DNA of 37,989 nucleotides from Bacteroidota bacterium (GTDB taxonomy: Bacteria > Bacteroidota > Bacteroidia > Bacteroidales > P3), in contig JAFNAQ010000014.1 in NCBI GenBank assembly GCA_017860275.1, forward strand, positions 1-37,989. Direction: 5' to 3'. Under the pieces are notes generated by a model. That model saw only the letters and a program-made list of their open reading frames with translations. It was not told where the DNA came from and did not search any database. This document shows positions 14,974 to 23,057 of the stretch, one piece after another (the stretch's first letter is position 1; every line of letters starts with the position of its first letter). The translations under genes and the position numbers were made by a program.

Positions 14974-17025
14974 TTAATTCTTTGTTTTTCTTAGAAGAAA
15001 AGTTTCGAATAACAATGAAAGAATCACTAGAATTAATAGAATAATAAAAAACGGAAGGGCATTATCTGATTTCTTAAAATATGATGCCACCATCTGTTGT
15101 TTTGTATCTATTACATTATAGTTCTGCAATCCATCTTTTTTTAACTCTGATTTGATTTCGTTTGATGTAAGAAAGCTTAGGTTTGACTCCACCCTATTAT
15201 AATTAAGAGATAGACCTGCAATTATCTGACCATCGTTAACAATCTTATAATTCCCTGCATTCTTTACCTGAGAATGAATAATTAGACAAGTTCTTTGGTT
15301 ATCTTTCGTTAGCCCAGGTATGAATTTCAGCTTATTGTCTAATGAAATTATCTCAGGAATATTTATCTTAGCAGAATTTTCAACATAAGATATATCAATT
15401 GGTTTATTATCAGTCAAAAAATAATAAGCCTCTGGAATAATTTGGCTATAAAGAGCCATATTCCAAAGCGTAGGCACAAAAAGGGCTTGATTTATTAGGT
15501 CTGTATTATCCTCCGTTAGATTTGTTGTAAATATATATACCTTACTCCCTCCTCTTTGGCTAAGTGCTAAGAAGTCATCATTGTTTTGGAGTTTCATAAT
15601 ATTCTCTCTTGAAACTTGTCCCAATTGAGATAGACGGAAGTATTTCCTAACAGAGGGCATCTCCATATTATCTACCTTAGTACTAAAGACTCCTCTAAAA
15701 AGATTATTTTCTTGATTTATTACCGATACCTTCGTTGGCTGATTAACAAGCGTTGAGTAATAAGGTAAACCAAGACTCTGCATTGAGCTTTGAAACAAAG
15801 AGAGGTTCATATTTTGCTTTGGAATAATAAGAATATCTCCTGAGTTTTCTCTATATCGTGATAGCTCTGAGGCAAGACCTGAAGAAAAATCAATAAGACC
15901 ATTAAGAATAATAAGTGAATATATATTTAGGGTAGAAAAATCGATTGACTTCTCATTAATATTTGTAAGTTTTATCTCATTATTATCTGAAAATAGTTTA
16001 GAAATATAAGGATTTGGAGCTTCAGAATTGATTGATAAGACCTCTATTGCCTGCTTGGTTTGAAGAGTGAAGTAGAAATTATCGTCAAAAGTAATAGGAT
16101 TATCAATAATACTTACATAGCCATATTGAATTCCATGCTTTTGAAGAGTAAAGTTCATCGTTATCTCCTGCGACTCATTTGGCTCGATATCAATACTTGA
16201 AACGCTTATTTGCTTATTGTCAAGGAATAGTTTTACCGAAACCTTCTCTGCCCTCACATCAGCCTTGTTCACAACCCTAACCTTTATTGCTACTTTCTGC
16301 CCTATCTGAAAAGTTGGATCATTAAAAGAAATGTAGTCAACATAAACATTATTTATATTATTTGCCTCAATAGGTACCAAAAGAGTATTGATGATAGAAT
16401 CCTTTGGAAAATTCTTTGTATCGAAGGATGAACTTTGAAAATCTGAGACAAAGAAACAACGCTTATTAAACCCCTGTTTGGTATTTAGTAAATCGAAGCT
16501 TCTTTGAAAAAGCTTTGAATCAAAATTTGTCTGAGAACTTATCTCCACCTCTTCAAGTAACTCAAGAAATCTTTCTTTATTGACAAACTGCTGATGCCTT
16601 CCTTCCATATCCATTGTCAGTAAAGAAAAGACATCATCGCTCTTATATTGATTAGCTATCTCTCTAGCCTTTTTCTTTGCCTCATCTAAAACTCTTCCCT
16701 CTTTCGAAACATTCTGCATTGAAAAGCTATTATCAATAAATACAAGCACAGCATTTCGACCTTTGCCAACAAGTTTTTCTTCTCCACTAGGTATAAAAGG
16801 TTGCGCAAATAGAAGGACTATACAAATAATAGCAAGTATACGTGAGGCTAAGAGCAATAGGTTTCTAACCTTGTTTTGTTTCTTGGTGGTTATTTCAATA
16901 TTCTTCAAAAAACTCACATTAGAAAAAATCACTTTCTTGAATCTTCTAAAGTTAAACAAATGAATGACAATAGGTATAGCAATTGCAAGTAAACCAAATA
17001 AGAAGAAAGGATTTAAAAACTGCAT
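14974..17025 (-). CDS. BatA-domain / von Willebrand factor A membrane protein
   Basis: The 683-residue protein starts MQFLNPFFLFGLLAIAIP, the two-helix N-terminal BatA domain (membrane segments ~5-24 and 55-77). A VWA domain follows, with the metal-ion site DNSFS (D98, S100, S102). Then come long beta-rich regions likely in the periplasm (VRVVNKADVRAEKVSVKLF resembles an Ig-like fold), and a final membrane segment near 656-676 followed by RKTKN. Such proteins are common in Bacteroidota near, but distinct from, the Bat aerotolerance operon. No MoxR ATPase or other Bat gene is adjacent, so it acts outside that cluster. Function is probably in envelope homeostasis; unproven. Confidence 0.82.
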   Translation of the reverse strand: MQFLNPFFLFGLLAIAIPIVIHLFNFRRFKKVIFSNVSFLKNIEITTKKQNKVRNLLLLASRILAIICIVLLFAQPFIPSGEEKLVGKGRNAVLVFIDNSFSMQNVSKEGRVLDEAKKKAREIANQYKSDDVFSLLTMDMEGRHQQFVNKERFLELLEEVEISSQTNFDSKLFQRSFDLLNTKQGFNKRCFFVSDFQSSSFDTKNFPKDSIINTLLVPIEANNINNVYVDYISFNDPTFQIGQKVAIKVRVVNKADVRAEKVSVKLFLDNKQISVSSIDIEPNESQEITMNFTLQKHGIQYGYVSIIDNPITFDDNFYFTLQTKQAIEVLSINSEAPNPYISKLFSDNNEIKLTNINEKSIDFSTLNIYSLIILNGLIDFSSGLASELSRYRENSGDILIIPKQNMNLSLFQSSMQSLGLPYYSTLVNQPTKVSVINQENNLFRGVFSTKVDNMEMPSVRKYFRLSQLGQVSRENIMKLQNNDDFLALSQRGGSKVYIFTTNLTEDNTDLINQALFVPTLWNMALYSQIIPEAYYFLTDNKPIDISYVENSAKINIPEIISLDNKLKFIPGLTKDNQRTCLIIHSQVKNAGNYKIVNDGQIIAGLSLNYNRVESNLSFLTSNEIKSELKKDGLQNYNVIDTKQQMVASYFKKSDNALPFFIILLILVILSLLFETFLLRKTKN

Positions 17026-17070
17026 CTAATATACTGATTAGGTTATGTAATTCTAATGTCTCTGAGCTAA

Positions 17071-17101
17071 CAAAATTATAACTTTATTCCTATAATGCAA
17101 A
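17071..17101 (-). promoter_or_regulatory. Promoter of the BatA/VWA gene
   Basis: Minus strand TTTG (17098-17101), 19 bases, TAATTTTG (17071-17078): a full consensus match, about 45 bases before the start at 17025. Confidence 0.75.
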
Positions 17102-17107
17102 GGAAAT

Positions 17108-17138
17108 TTTGTTTAAGATTAAAATTATATTATTTTTG
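17108..17138 (+). promoter_or_regulatory. Promoter of the small membrane protein-pepE-tsaC unit
   Basis: TTTG (17108-17111), 19 bases, TATTTTTG (17131-17138): a full consensus match, about 50 bases before the ATG at 17187. Its upstream box is only 6 bases from that of the divergent promoter. Confidence 0.75.
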
Positions 17139-17186
17139 TAGACGAATAAACAATTTATTCACTTAATAAATTTAATCCTTAACATT

Positions 17187-17609
17187 ATGGAAGAGATAGT
17201 AGAACAAAAAAATGATTTAATTATTAATGAAAAAATTAAATCCTATTTATCAAGCTATACTAAGTGGGGTAGCTTTTTTACAATTCTAACATATATTTTT
17301 GCAGCCTTTGTTTTTGTACTTAGTTTCCTCTTTTTGTTTGTTGATATCTTTAATAGGGGGAATAAAAGCTACGGAATTATTATGTTTATTACCTATTTTC
17401 TTATTTCAGCCTTTTATTTAGTTATAGCAAGATATTTTCAAAAATCTGTCGAAAATATAAAACTTGGAGTAAACGATTGTGATCAAGAAATTACAGAAAA
17501 GGGGTTTTATTTCCTTCATAAACTTATGTCTACCGCTGGAATAGGAAGTATTATTTTATTAGTACTCTCTTTAATAATAGGAATGTTAACTCCAATATTA
17601 TTTTTATAA
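17187..17609 (+). CDS. Small three-helix membrane protein, possibly DUF5362
   Basis: This 140-residue protein has three hydrophobic segments: about 27-51 (FFTILTYIFAAFVFVLSFLF), 62-82 (GIIMFITYFLISAFYLVIAR) and 117-139 (IGSIILLVLSLIIGMLTPIL). The layout of a polar N-terminus, ARYFQKSVENIKLG after helix 2, and a helix at the very end resembles DUF5362-type proteins of Bacteroidota; this is a tentative match. Function unknown. It is 39 bases before pepE and shares its promoter. Confidence 0.6.
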   Translation: MEEIVEQKNDLIINEKIKSYLSSYTKWGSFFTILTYIFAAFVFVLSFLFLFVDIFNRGNKSYGIIMFITYFLISAFYLVIARYFQKSVENIKLGVNDCDQEITEKGFYFLHKLMSTAGIGSIILLVLSLIIGMLTPILFL

Positions 17610-17648
17610 TATCGTAAATTAAAAAACAATTATTTATAACTTAAGACC

Positions 17649-18368
17649 ATGAATAGAAATCTATTACTTATTAGTAATTCAACAAACCCTGGTGAAGAAT
17701 ATTTAGGATGGCCACAACAAATTATTTTATCTTTTTGCCAATGCCATGATGTGAAAAACGTATTATTTATCCCTTACGCAGGAGTAACTATGGGATATGA
17801 TAATTATGAAGCAAGAGTAAAACCTATTTTTGAAAAACTAGGTCTTGGTCTTGTTAGTATTCATCGTTTCAATGACCCAATAAAGGCTGTTAATGAGGCT
17901 GAATGTGTTGTTATCGGTGGAGGAAATACTTTTCATTTGGTATCAGAATTATACAAGAATAGAGTAATGGGTGCAATATCTGAAAGAGCAATAAACGGAA
18001 TGCCTTATATTGGATGGAGTGCAGGAAGTAATGTTGCAGGACCTACTCTAAAGACAACTAACGATATGCCAATAATTGAACCAGAGAGTTTCTATTGCAT
18101 GAACTTAGTTCCTTTCCAAATCAATCCTCACTACACCGATTTCTTTGACCCAAAGCATGGTGGAGAGACAAGAGATGACCGTTTGAAAGAATACCAAACA
18201 CTTAATCCAAATATGTGGATTGCTGGTATTAGAGAGGCTACAGCCTTATTGCTTGAGAAAGGAAATCTATCTTTGATTGGTCGTAACAATAAGATGAAGG
18301 TTTTCAAAGGAAATACCGACCCTATTGAGTATTCTTTAAACGATGATATAAACTTCTTGATGAAATAA
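17649..18368 (+). CDS. pepE: Dipeptidase E (peptidase family S51)
   Basis: PepE hydrolyses N-terminal Asp dipeptides in the cytoplasm. The 239-residue protein shows GGGNTFHLVSELY (residues 90-102), the nucleophile elbow IGWSAGSNVAGP with Ser124, and INPHYTDFF, all matching the Salmonella enzyme family. Length is normal. It ends 8 bases before the TsaC-like gene, so co-expression is likely though the roles are unrelated. Confidence 0.92.
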   Translation: MNRNLLLISNSTNPGEEYLGWPQQIILSFCQCHDVKNVLFIPYAGVTMGYDNYEARVKPIFEKLGLGLVSIHRFNDPIKAVNEAECVVIGGGNTFHLVSELYKNRVMGAISERAINGMPYIGWSAGSNVAGPTLKTTNDMPIIEPESFYCMNLVPFQINPHYTDFFDPKHGGETRDDRLKEYQTLNPNMWIAGIREATALLLEKGNLSLIGRNNKMKVFKGNTDPIEYSLNDDINFLMK

Positions 18369-18376
18369 TCTTTCTA

Positions 18377-18922
18377 ATGAAAGAAATAGAAATATTGAAT
18401 AATGGTGGAATAATTCTTTATCCTACCGATACTATTTGGGGGTTGGGTTGCGATGCAACTCAACCCTTAGCTATTAAGAAAATAATAGAATTAAAGGGAA
18501 GAGATGAGAGTAAAAACCTTCTTATTCTTGTGAAGGATATTGAAATGCTATTAAACTATGTTGAGAATATACCTAAAGAGGCTCTTGGGCTAATAGAAAA
18601 CACACCCACTCCCCTAACGATAATATACCCTAAGGCAAAGAATCTTCCTATTGAGTATTTATCACAATCCCAAAGTATAGGTATTAGAATTCCAAAACAT
18701 AGTTATTGCCAAGCTCTTCTTTCAAAGTTTGGAAAACCAATAGTATCAACATCAGCAAATATATCTGGAGAGCCTTCTCCTATTGACTTTTATTCAATAA
18801 GCCAAAAAATAAAAAATGGAGTAGATTATATATCGGAAATTGAAAAAGATAAAATATCCAATAACCTTGGTTCAAGCATAGTATTAATAAAAGATACTGG
18901 AGAAATAATAAAAATTAGATAA
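18377..18922 (+). CDS. tsaC: L-threonylcarbamoyladenylate synthase (TsaC/Sua5/YrdC)
   Basis: The enzyme makes threonylcarbamoyl-AMP for the t6A37 modification of ANN-decoding tRNAs. The 181-residue protein is the YrdC domain alone, without the Sua5 C-terminal domain: YPTDTIWGLGCDA at 16-28, KGRDESKNLLILV around 39-51, PTPLTIIYP, SIGIRIPKH, and IVSTSANISGEPSP. Conserved K and R residues of the ATP site are in place. It converges with the glycosyltransferase, with only 5 bases between the stops. Confidence 0.92.
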   Translation: MKEIEILNNGGIILYPTDTIWGLGCDATQPLAIKKIIELKGRDESKNLLILVKDIEMLLNYVENIPKEALGLIENTPTPLTIIYPKAKNLPIEYLSQSQSIGIRIPKHSYCQALLSKFGKPIVSTSANISGEPSPIDFYSISQKIKNGVDYISEIEKDKISNNLGSSIVLIKDTGEIIKIR

Positions 18923-18927
18923 GCCTA

Positions 18928-19923
18928 TTATAGCCTTGCAACTAATTTATTAATATCTATTGTCTTTGAACAATTGAAATGTTGCTTTGGGCATTGTTTA
19001 TATCCATGTAATCCACATGGTTTGCAAGAAAGTAAGAGTTCCGATTGAATAATAACCGAATCATCGCTAAGAGGAGTAAATCCAAACTCAGGAGTTGTGC
19101 AGCAGAATATTGCAGTAATTGGAGCATTAACCGAAGAGCAGAAGTGTAGCGGTGCAGAATCGTTAGTAAAATTCATTTTAGCCTCCCTCATTAATGAACA
19201 TGATTCCAAAAAATTAAGCTTACCTGCAAGGTTAATACATTTAGTATGATTAATAGATTGTTTAATTTCATCACATAATACTAAATCATTAGCACCTCCA
19301 AGAAGATATATTGTGGAATCCTTATCCACTCTACTAAGAAAATCTATCCAACCTTGTTTATGAAACTGTTTTGTATACCATAGCGAAGCAGCAGATATGG
19401 TATAATAAATACCTCTCTTATATTCCGACATCTTTGCATCCGACTTTTTAGTTGGATAAAGTCTTGGGTAATATTTTTTATCCTCCCTTTTGCAAATATC
19501 TTCTATCAAAAGATAATTTCTATCTATCTCGTGAACAAACCTATCCTTGTCGATAAGATGTTTAACCCTCTTTGTAAAGAATAACGAGAGAGGATTCTTT
19601 GAAAAACCTATTCTTTGTTTAGCCTTCGAAAATAATGTTATAAGTCCACTTGAAAGAAAACGTTGGACATTTATCACAATATCATATTTTTCCTCTCTTA
19701 TCTCAGTAATTAGAGCCAATAGGTTAAGGTATTTTTTATCTCTTTTATTCCATATCCATACTTTACCTATAAAAGGATGATCTTCGAAAAGAGATTCTAT
19801 TCCTTTTTTCACAAGAATATCAAGTTTTGCATCAGGAAAATTTGAATGTAACTGTTCTAGTAATGCCGTTGCAAGAACAACATCACCAATAGAGGCAGTT
19901 TGAATAACGAGAATTTTCTTCAT
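18928..19923 (-). CDS. Glycosyltransferase family 9 (heptosyltransferase-like)
   Basis: This 331-residue protein opens MKKILVIQTASIGDVVLATALLEQL, the N-terminal signature of ADP-heptose:LPS heptosyltransferases (GT9), and has FTNDSAPLHFCSSVNAP near residues 250-266 as nucleotide-sugar site. It probably adds a core sugar to lipopolysaccharide at the inner membrane. The ATG at 19923 is chosen: the frame is open a further 25 codons, but that extension crosses the promoter box at 19946-19953 and the ilvE terminator. The Cys-rich tail (LLSCKPCGLHGYKQCPKQHFNCS) is a feature seen in some members. The acceptor is unknown. Confidence 0.85.
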   Translation of the reverse strand: MKKILVIQTASIGDVVLATALLEQLHSNFPDAKLDILVKKGIESLFEDHPFIGKVWIWNKRDKKYLNLLALITEIREEKYDIVINVQRFLSSGLITLFSKAKQRIGFSKNPLSLFFTKRVKHLIDKDRFVHEIDRNYLLIEDICKREDKKYYPRLYPTKKSDAKMSEYKRGIYYTISAASLWYTKQFHKQGWIDFLSRVDKDSTIYLLGGANDLVLCDEIKQSINHTKCINLAGKLNFLESCSLMREAKMNFTNDSAPLHFCSSVNAPITAIFCCTTPEFGFTPLSDDSVIIQSELLLSCKPCGLHGYKQCPKQHFNCSKTIDINKLVARL

Positions 19924-19945
19924 ATACTTTGTTTGAAAGGATTTG

Positions 19946-19996
19946 CAAATATAGCAAAAAAAGCGAAAAGGCCGAGATTCACATCGTGGCCTTTTC
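19946..19996 (-). terminator. Intrinsic terminator of ilvE, overlapping the glycosyltransferase promoter box
   Basis: Stem gaaaaggcc (19965-19973) with ggccttttc (19988-19996), followed on the minus strand by a T run (A run 19955-19961). Directly beyond it the minus strand has TATATTTG (19946-19953), a TAnnTTTG box that would start the glycosyltransferase mRNA about 16 bases before its ATG. Termination of one gene and initiation of the next are thus nearly superimposed. Confidence 0.75.
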
Positions 19997-20051
19997 AAAA
20001 GTTATGTTTAAAAAGAAAGGAATGTATTTATGTGAATAAATACCAAATAAA

Positions 20052-21065
20052 TTATTCTACAATATAATTCCAATTATGAGTATCAGGCTCTGTACCTAAT
20101 TGAATTCCTCTTAAAAGGTTATATAATTTTGTAGAAGTTGGTCCTGCCTCGGTTCCGAAGTTATATTCTTTACCTGTTTCTCTATCTACAATTTGTCCGA
20201 TAGGAGAAATAACAGCCGCAGTACCACAAGCTGCAACTTCTTCAAACTCTTTTAATTCTTCAATAGCAACTGGACGTTGTTCAACCTTAAGACCTAAGTC
20301 CTCTGCTAAAGTTCTTAGAGATAGGTTAGTGATTGAAGGAAGAATTGAACTTGATGAAGGAGTTATATATGTATTGTTTTTAATACCAAAGAAATTTGCA
20401 GCACCTACCTCATCAATAAATGAATGAGTTGAAGGGTCAAGGTAAATACAATTAGCATAACCTTCTGCGTGAGCTCTAAAGCCCGATTGTAAAGATGCAG
20501 CATAGTTACCACCTACCTTGATAGTACCAGTTCCATGAGGAGCAGCTCTATCGGCATCTTTTACTATTTGGAATTTTACTGGGTTAAATCCTTCTTTGAA
20601 ATAAGGACCTACTGGACCAGCAAAGACCATAAACAAATATTCGTCAGCTGGTTTAACACCTACTTGAGCACCAGTCCCAATCAGTAATGGTCTTAGATAT
20701 AAAGAAGCACCACTTTCTGCAGGTGGAACGAATCTTTCGTTTAGTTTTACAACCTTAGCACATGCCTCAACAAATAAATCTTCTGGAACAGGTGCCATCA
20801 TAATACCATCAGCAGAACGCATCAAACGTTTTGCGTTTTCATCTGGACGGAACATTCTGATTTTTCCATCTTCTCCTCTAAAAGCTTTTAAACCTTCAAA
20901 GGCTTCTTGTCCATAGTGAAGACAAGTTGCAGCCATGTGCATTGTGATTTCTTCCGATTGAGAAACTTCCAATTCACCCCATTTACCATTACGGTAGTAA
21001 CAACGTACGTTGTAATCTGTTTTGAAATAGCCAAAAGGCAGGCTTGACCAATTTATATCGCTCAT
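20052..21065 (-). CDS. ilvE: Branched-chain amino acid aminotransferase
   Basis: IlvE transfers the amino group between glutamate and the keto acids of Leu, Ile and Val, using PLP. This 337-residue fold-type IV enzyme has the HYGQEAFEGLKAFR motif at 50-63, the PLP lysine K183 in GTIKVGGNYAAS, CIYLDPSTHSFIDEVGAANFF, and AACGTAAVISPIG. Length fits the long (type II, eukaryote-like) BCAT group common in Bacteroidota. It has its own promoter (21115-21146) and terminator. Confidence 0.94.
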   Translation of the reverse strand: MSDINWSSLPFGYFKTDYNVRCYYRNGKWGELEVSQSEEITMHMAATCLHYGQEAFEGLKAFRGEDGKIRMFRPDENAKRLMRSADGIMMAPVPEDLFVEACAKVVKLNERFVPPAESGASLYLRPLLIGTGAQVGVKPADEYLFMVFAGPVGPYFKEGFNPVKFQIVKDADRAAPHGTGTIKVGGNYAASLQSGFRAHAEGYANCIYLDPSTHSFIDEVGAANFFGIKNNTYITPSSSSILPSITNLSLRTLAEDLGLKVEQRPVAIEELKEFEEVAACGTAAVISPIGQIVDRETGKEYNFGTEAGPTSTKLYNLLRGIQLGTEPDTHNWNYIVE

Positions 21066-21114
21066 AATAATGTTTTAAAAAAAACTTAGTTTGTAATAAA
21101 ATAGTTACAGATTG

Positions 21115-21146
21115 CAAACATACAGATTTTTATTTATTTGGTCAAA
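21115..21146 (-). promoter_or_regulatory. Promoter of ilvE
   Basis: Minus strand TTTG (21143-21146), 20 bases, TATGTTTG (21115-21122): a full consensus match about 50 bases before the start. No attenuator-like leader ORF was seen. Confidence 0.75.
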
Positions 21147-21197
21147 TATTCTCCTTTTTCTTTTTTCAATATTTCTCGCAAAGAATTATCTTACAGT

Positions 21198-21239
21198 TTA
21201 TTAAAAACAAATAAGAGTCACATTTTGGCAACTCTTATT
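21198..21239 (-). terminator. Terminator behind the DUF4382 lipoprotein gene
   Basis: Stem aataagagt (21210-21218) with actcttatt (21231-21239), followed on the minus strand by tgtttttaat. It lies 25 bases past the stop of the lipoprotein gene. Confidence 0.7.
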
Positions 21240-21263
21240 TAATAATTAATTATAAACTATAGT

Positions 21264-22049
21264 TTAATTTGCTATAGAGAATAGAATATTTCCTAATCTA
21301 ACATTAGTGCCTCCAACAATATTTATTGTTGTATCTTTTAATATTAAATTAGTAGTAATATCTTTAAACTGTAAAGAATATGTTCCAGTATATAATCCAT
21401 GTATTTTAAAATAGTTATCTGATGTTACGTCAGAGACAGTTGAAACTGTATCCGATCCTGAAACAACAAAAACATTCATTGTTAAAAAAGATGGAATAAT
21501 ATTACCATCGATATAAGATGTGTTTTGAACTATATAAGCTCTAATCACAGGCTTTAGAGAATAATCTCCATTTCCTTTTTCAACAATTGAACGGTCAGCA
21601 TCGAAGTCGATCATAACAGCATATCCACTTTCTGTTGAAATACTTTCATGGATATTAATTTTCAAACCAGAGGTCGCCGCACTTGGAGTTTCAAGTGTTT
21701 TAATGGTTCCATCTGCCAATTTAATAGTATTATTTGTTCCTAAGACTAATCTCATTTGATTAATTCTTGTTCCTGCATCAAGTTTGATATTCGCTAAAAG
21801 AGTATCTAAACCATTTGTTAGGTCTAATAAATTATAAACATCCTGAGTAACGGGTAACTTAACCCAATTTTCTCCTGAAACAGAATAATAAACTTCCTTA
21901 ACTTCAATATTGACTTCTTGGAAATTTTGGGAAGAAGGAGCATCGGTTAATAAGAACTTTACGTCCATTTGTTTAGTTGCCTCATCATCTCGACAAGCAA
22001 CTACAGTTGATAACAAAGCAACTGCAACTAAAATTTTCAATAGTTTCAT
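21264..22049 (-). CDS. DUF4382-domain lipoprotein
   Basis: This 261-residue protein has a lipoprotein signal peptide, lipobox STVVAC with C19. Residues ~28-170 match the DUF4382 pattern: VKFLLTDAPSSQNFQEVNIEVKEVYYS, then GENWVKL, then YNLLDLTNG, then IRLVLG-like RLVLGTNNTIKL. The C-terminal ~80 residues look like a carboxypeptidase-regulatory/Ig-like beta-sandwich (GLYTGTYSLQF). Function is unknown; members are outer-membrane or periplasmic lipoproteins. It follows truA by 63 bases on the same strand and no separate promoter is evident, so read-through from truA is likely. Confidence 0.82.
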   Translation of the reverse strand: MKLLKILVAVALLSTVVACRDDEATKQMDVKFLLTDAPSSQNFQEVNIEVKEVYYSVSGENWVKLPVTQDVYNLLDLTNGLDTLLANIKLDAGTRINQMRLVLGTNNTIKLADGTIKTLETPSAATSGLKINIHESISTESGYAVMIDFDADRSIVEKGNGDYSLKPVIRAYIVQNTSYIDGNIIPSFLTMNVFVVSGSDTVSTVSDVTSDNYFKIHGLYTGTYSLQFKDITTNLILKDTTINIVGGTNVRLGNILFSIAN

Positions 22050-22112
22050 AGTAATAATATTTAAATTAACATGTATATAACGATTTGAATTAACCGCATA
22101 CCATATAAGAAA

Positions 22113-22868
22113 CTATATAACCTCGAATATGTTTCTTGGGTATGATAATTTATGAAGAAATAAGGCTTTAGCAGGAACAGATACTCCAGCCAAAGACCTA
22201 TCCTTTGACTCAATTATTCTACAAAAGTCCTCAATTGTGATTTTTCCTAAGCCTACATCTAAAAGCGTACCAGTAATGGAACGCACCATATTTCTAAGAA
22301 AGCGATTAGCACTTATAGTAAAGACCAATAATCCATCCTTTCTCTCCCAAAAAGCCTCAAGTATTGTACAATTATTATTATTGACCTGAGTATGGAGTTT
22401 AGAGAAAGAAGTAAAGTCAATATAGTTGAATAGACATTTTGCAGCCTCATTCATCTTTTCAATATCAAGTTTGCGACCAAAATAATAAGAATAATCATTA
22501 TTAAATGGTTGCTTATCCTCTGCCACATAATATTTATACGTTCTTGAAATGGCGTCGAAACGAGCATGAGCCTCATCCTTCATCTTAAAGATATTGAGGA
22601 TACTAATCTCATGAGTAAAATAACGATTGAGCTTAAAGCGTAGCTGCTCCAACTTTTCTAAACTCATCTCATCAAAGTCGAAATGAGCATAATAATCACT
22701 AGCATGAACACCTGTATCGGTTCTTCCGCAACCCGTTACACCAATCTTTTGTCTTAGCAAATGTCCCAAAGCAACCTCAATACTCTCTTGCACCGAAGGC
22801 TCATTGGGTTGTATCTGCCAACCACAAAACCCACTACCATTATAAGCCAAATGCAAAAAATACCTCAT
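22113..22868 (-). CDS. truA: tRNA pseudouridine(38-40) synthase TruA
   Basis: TruA isomerises uridines 38-40 in the anticodon arm. This 251-residue protein begins MRYFLHLAYNGSGFCGWQ and has the catalytic GCGRTDTGVHA with Asp51, SRTYKYYV, and FLRNMVRSITG. Length is normal. The ATG at 22868 is preferred over the TTG just before it. A minus-strand TACTTTTG box (22890-22897) lies about 20 bases upstream and may be its promoter box, although no TTTG is correctly spaced. Confidence 0.94.
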   Translation of the reverse strand: MRYFLHLAYNGSGFCGWQIQPNEPSVQESIEVALGHLLRQKIGVTGCGRTDTGVHASDYYAHFDFDEMSLEKLEQLRFKLNRYFTHEISILNIFKMKDEAHARFDAISRTYKYYVAEDKQPFNNDYSYYFGRKLDIEKMNEAAKCLFNYIDFTSFSKLHTQVNNNNCTILEAFWERKDGLLVFTISANRFLRNMVRSITGTLLDVGLGKITIEDFCRIIESKDRSLAGVSVPAKALFLHKLSYPRNIFEVI

Positions 22869-22930
22869 CAATCATAAATATTTCAACTGCAAAAGTACAA
22901 AAATTATCCAAACCCCTACCTTCCCACAAA

Positions 22931-23016
22931 AACAAAAAAACTTCGTAATTTCATCAAAATACGAAGCATTCACACCAAAATATCTTCACATTTTTAAAAA
23001 AATACGAAGATATTTT
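22931..23016 (-). terminator. Two tandem terminators behind the T9SS-domain protein gene
   Basis: First met on the minus strand: stem aaaatatcttc (22977-22987) with gaagatatttt (23006-23016). Second: cttcgta (22941-22947) with tacgaag (22960-22966), followed by TTTTTTTG. Both match intrinsic terminators. The motif tacgaag occurs in both. Confidence 0.75.
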
Positions 23017-23057
23017 TAGGCAAGAAAAATAAAAAAGACTGGTATAATCAATATATA

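Noticed and set aside
14974-17025. Bat aerotolerance operon
   Set aside because: Only one BatA/VWA-type gene is present; moxR, batB, batC, batD and batE are not adjacent.
19924-19998. Upstream extension of the glycosyltransferase frame
   Set aside because: The extension would be translated from the ilvE terminator and its own promoter box; the GT9 N-terminus begins at the ATG at 19923.
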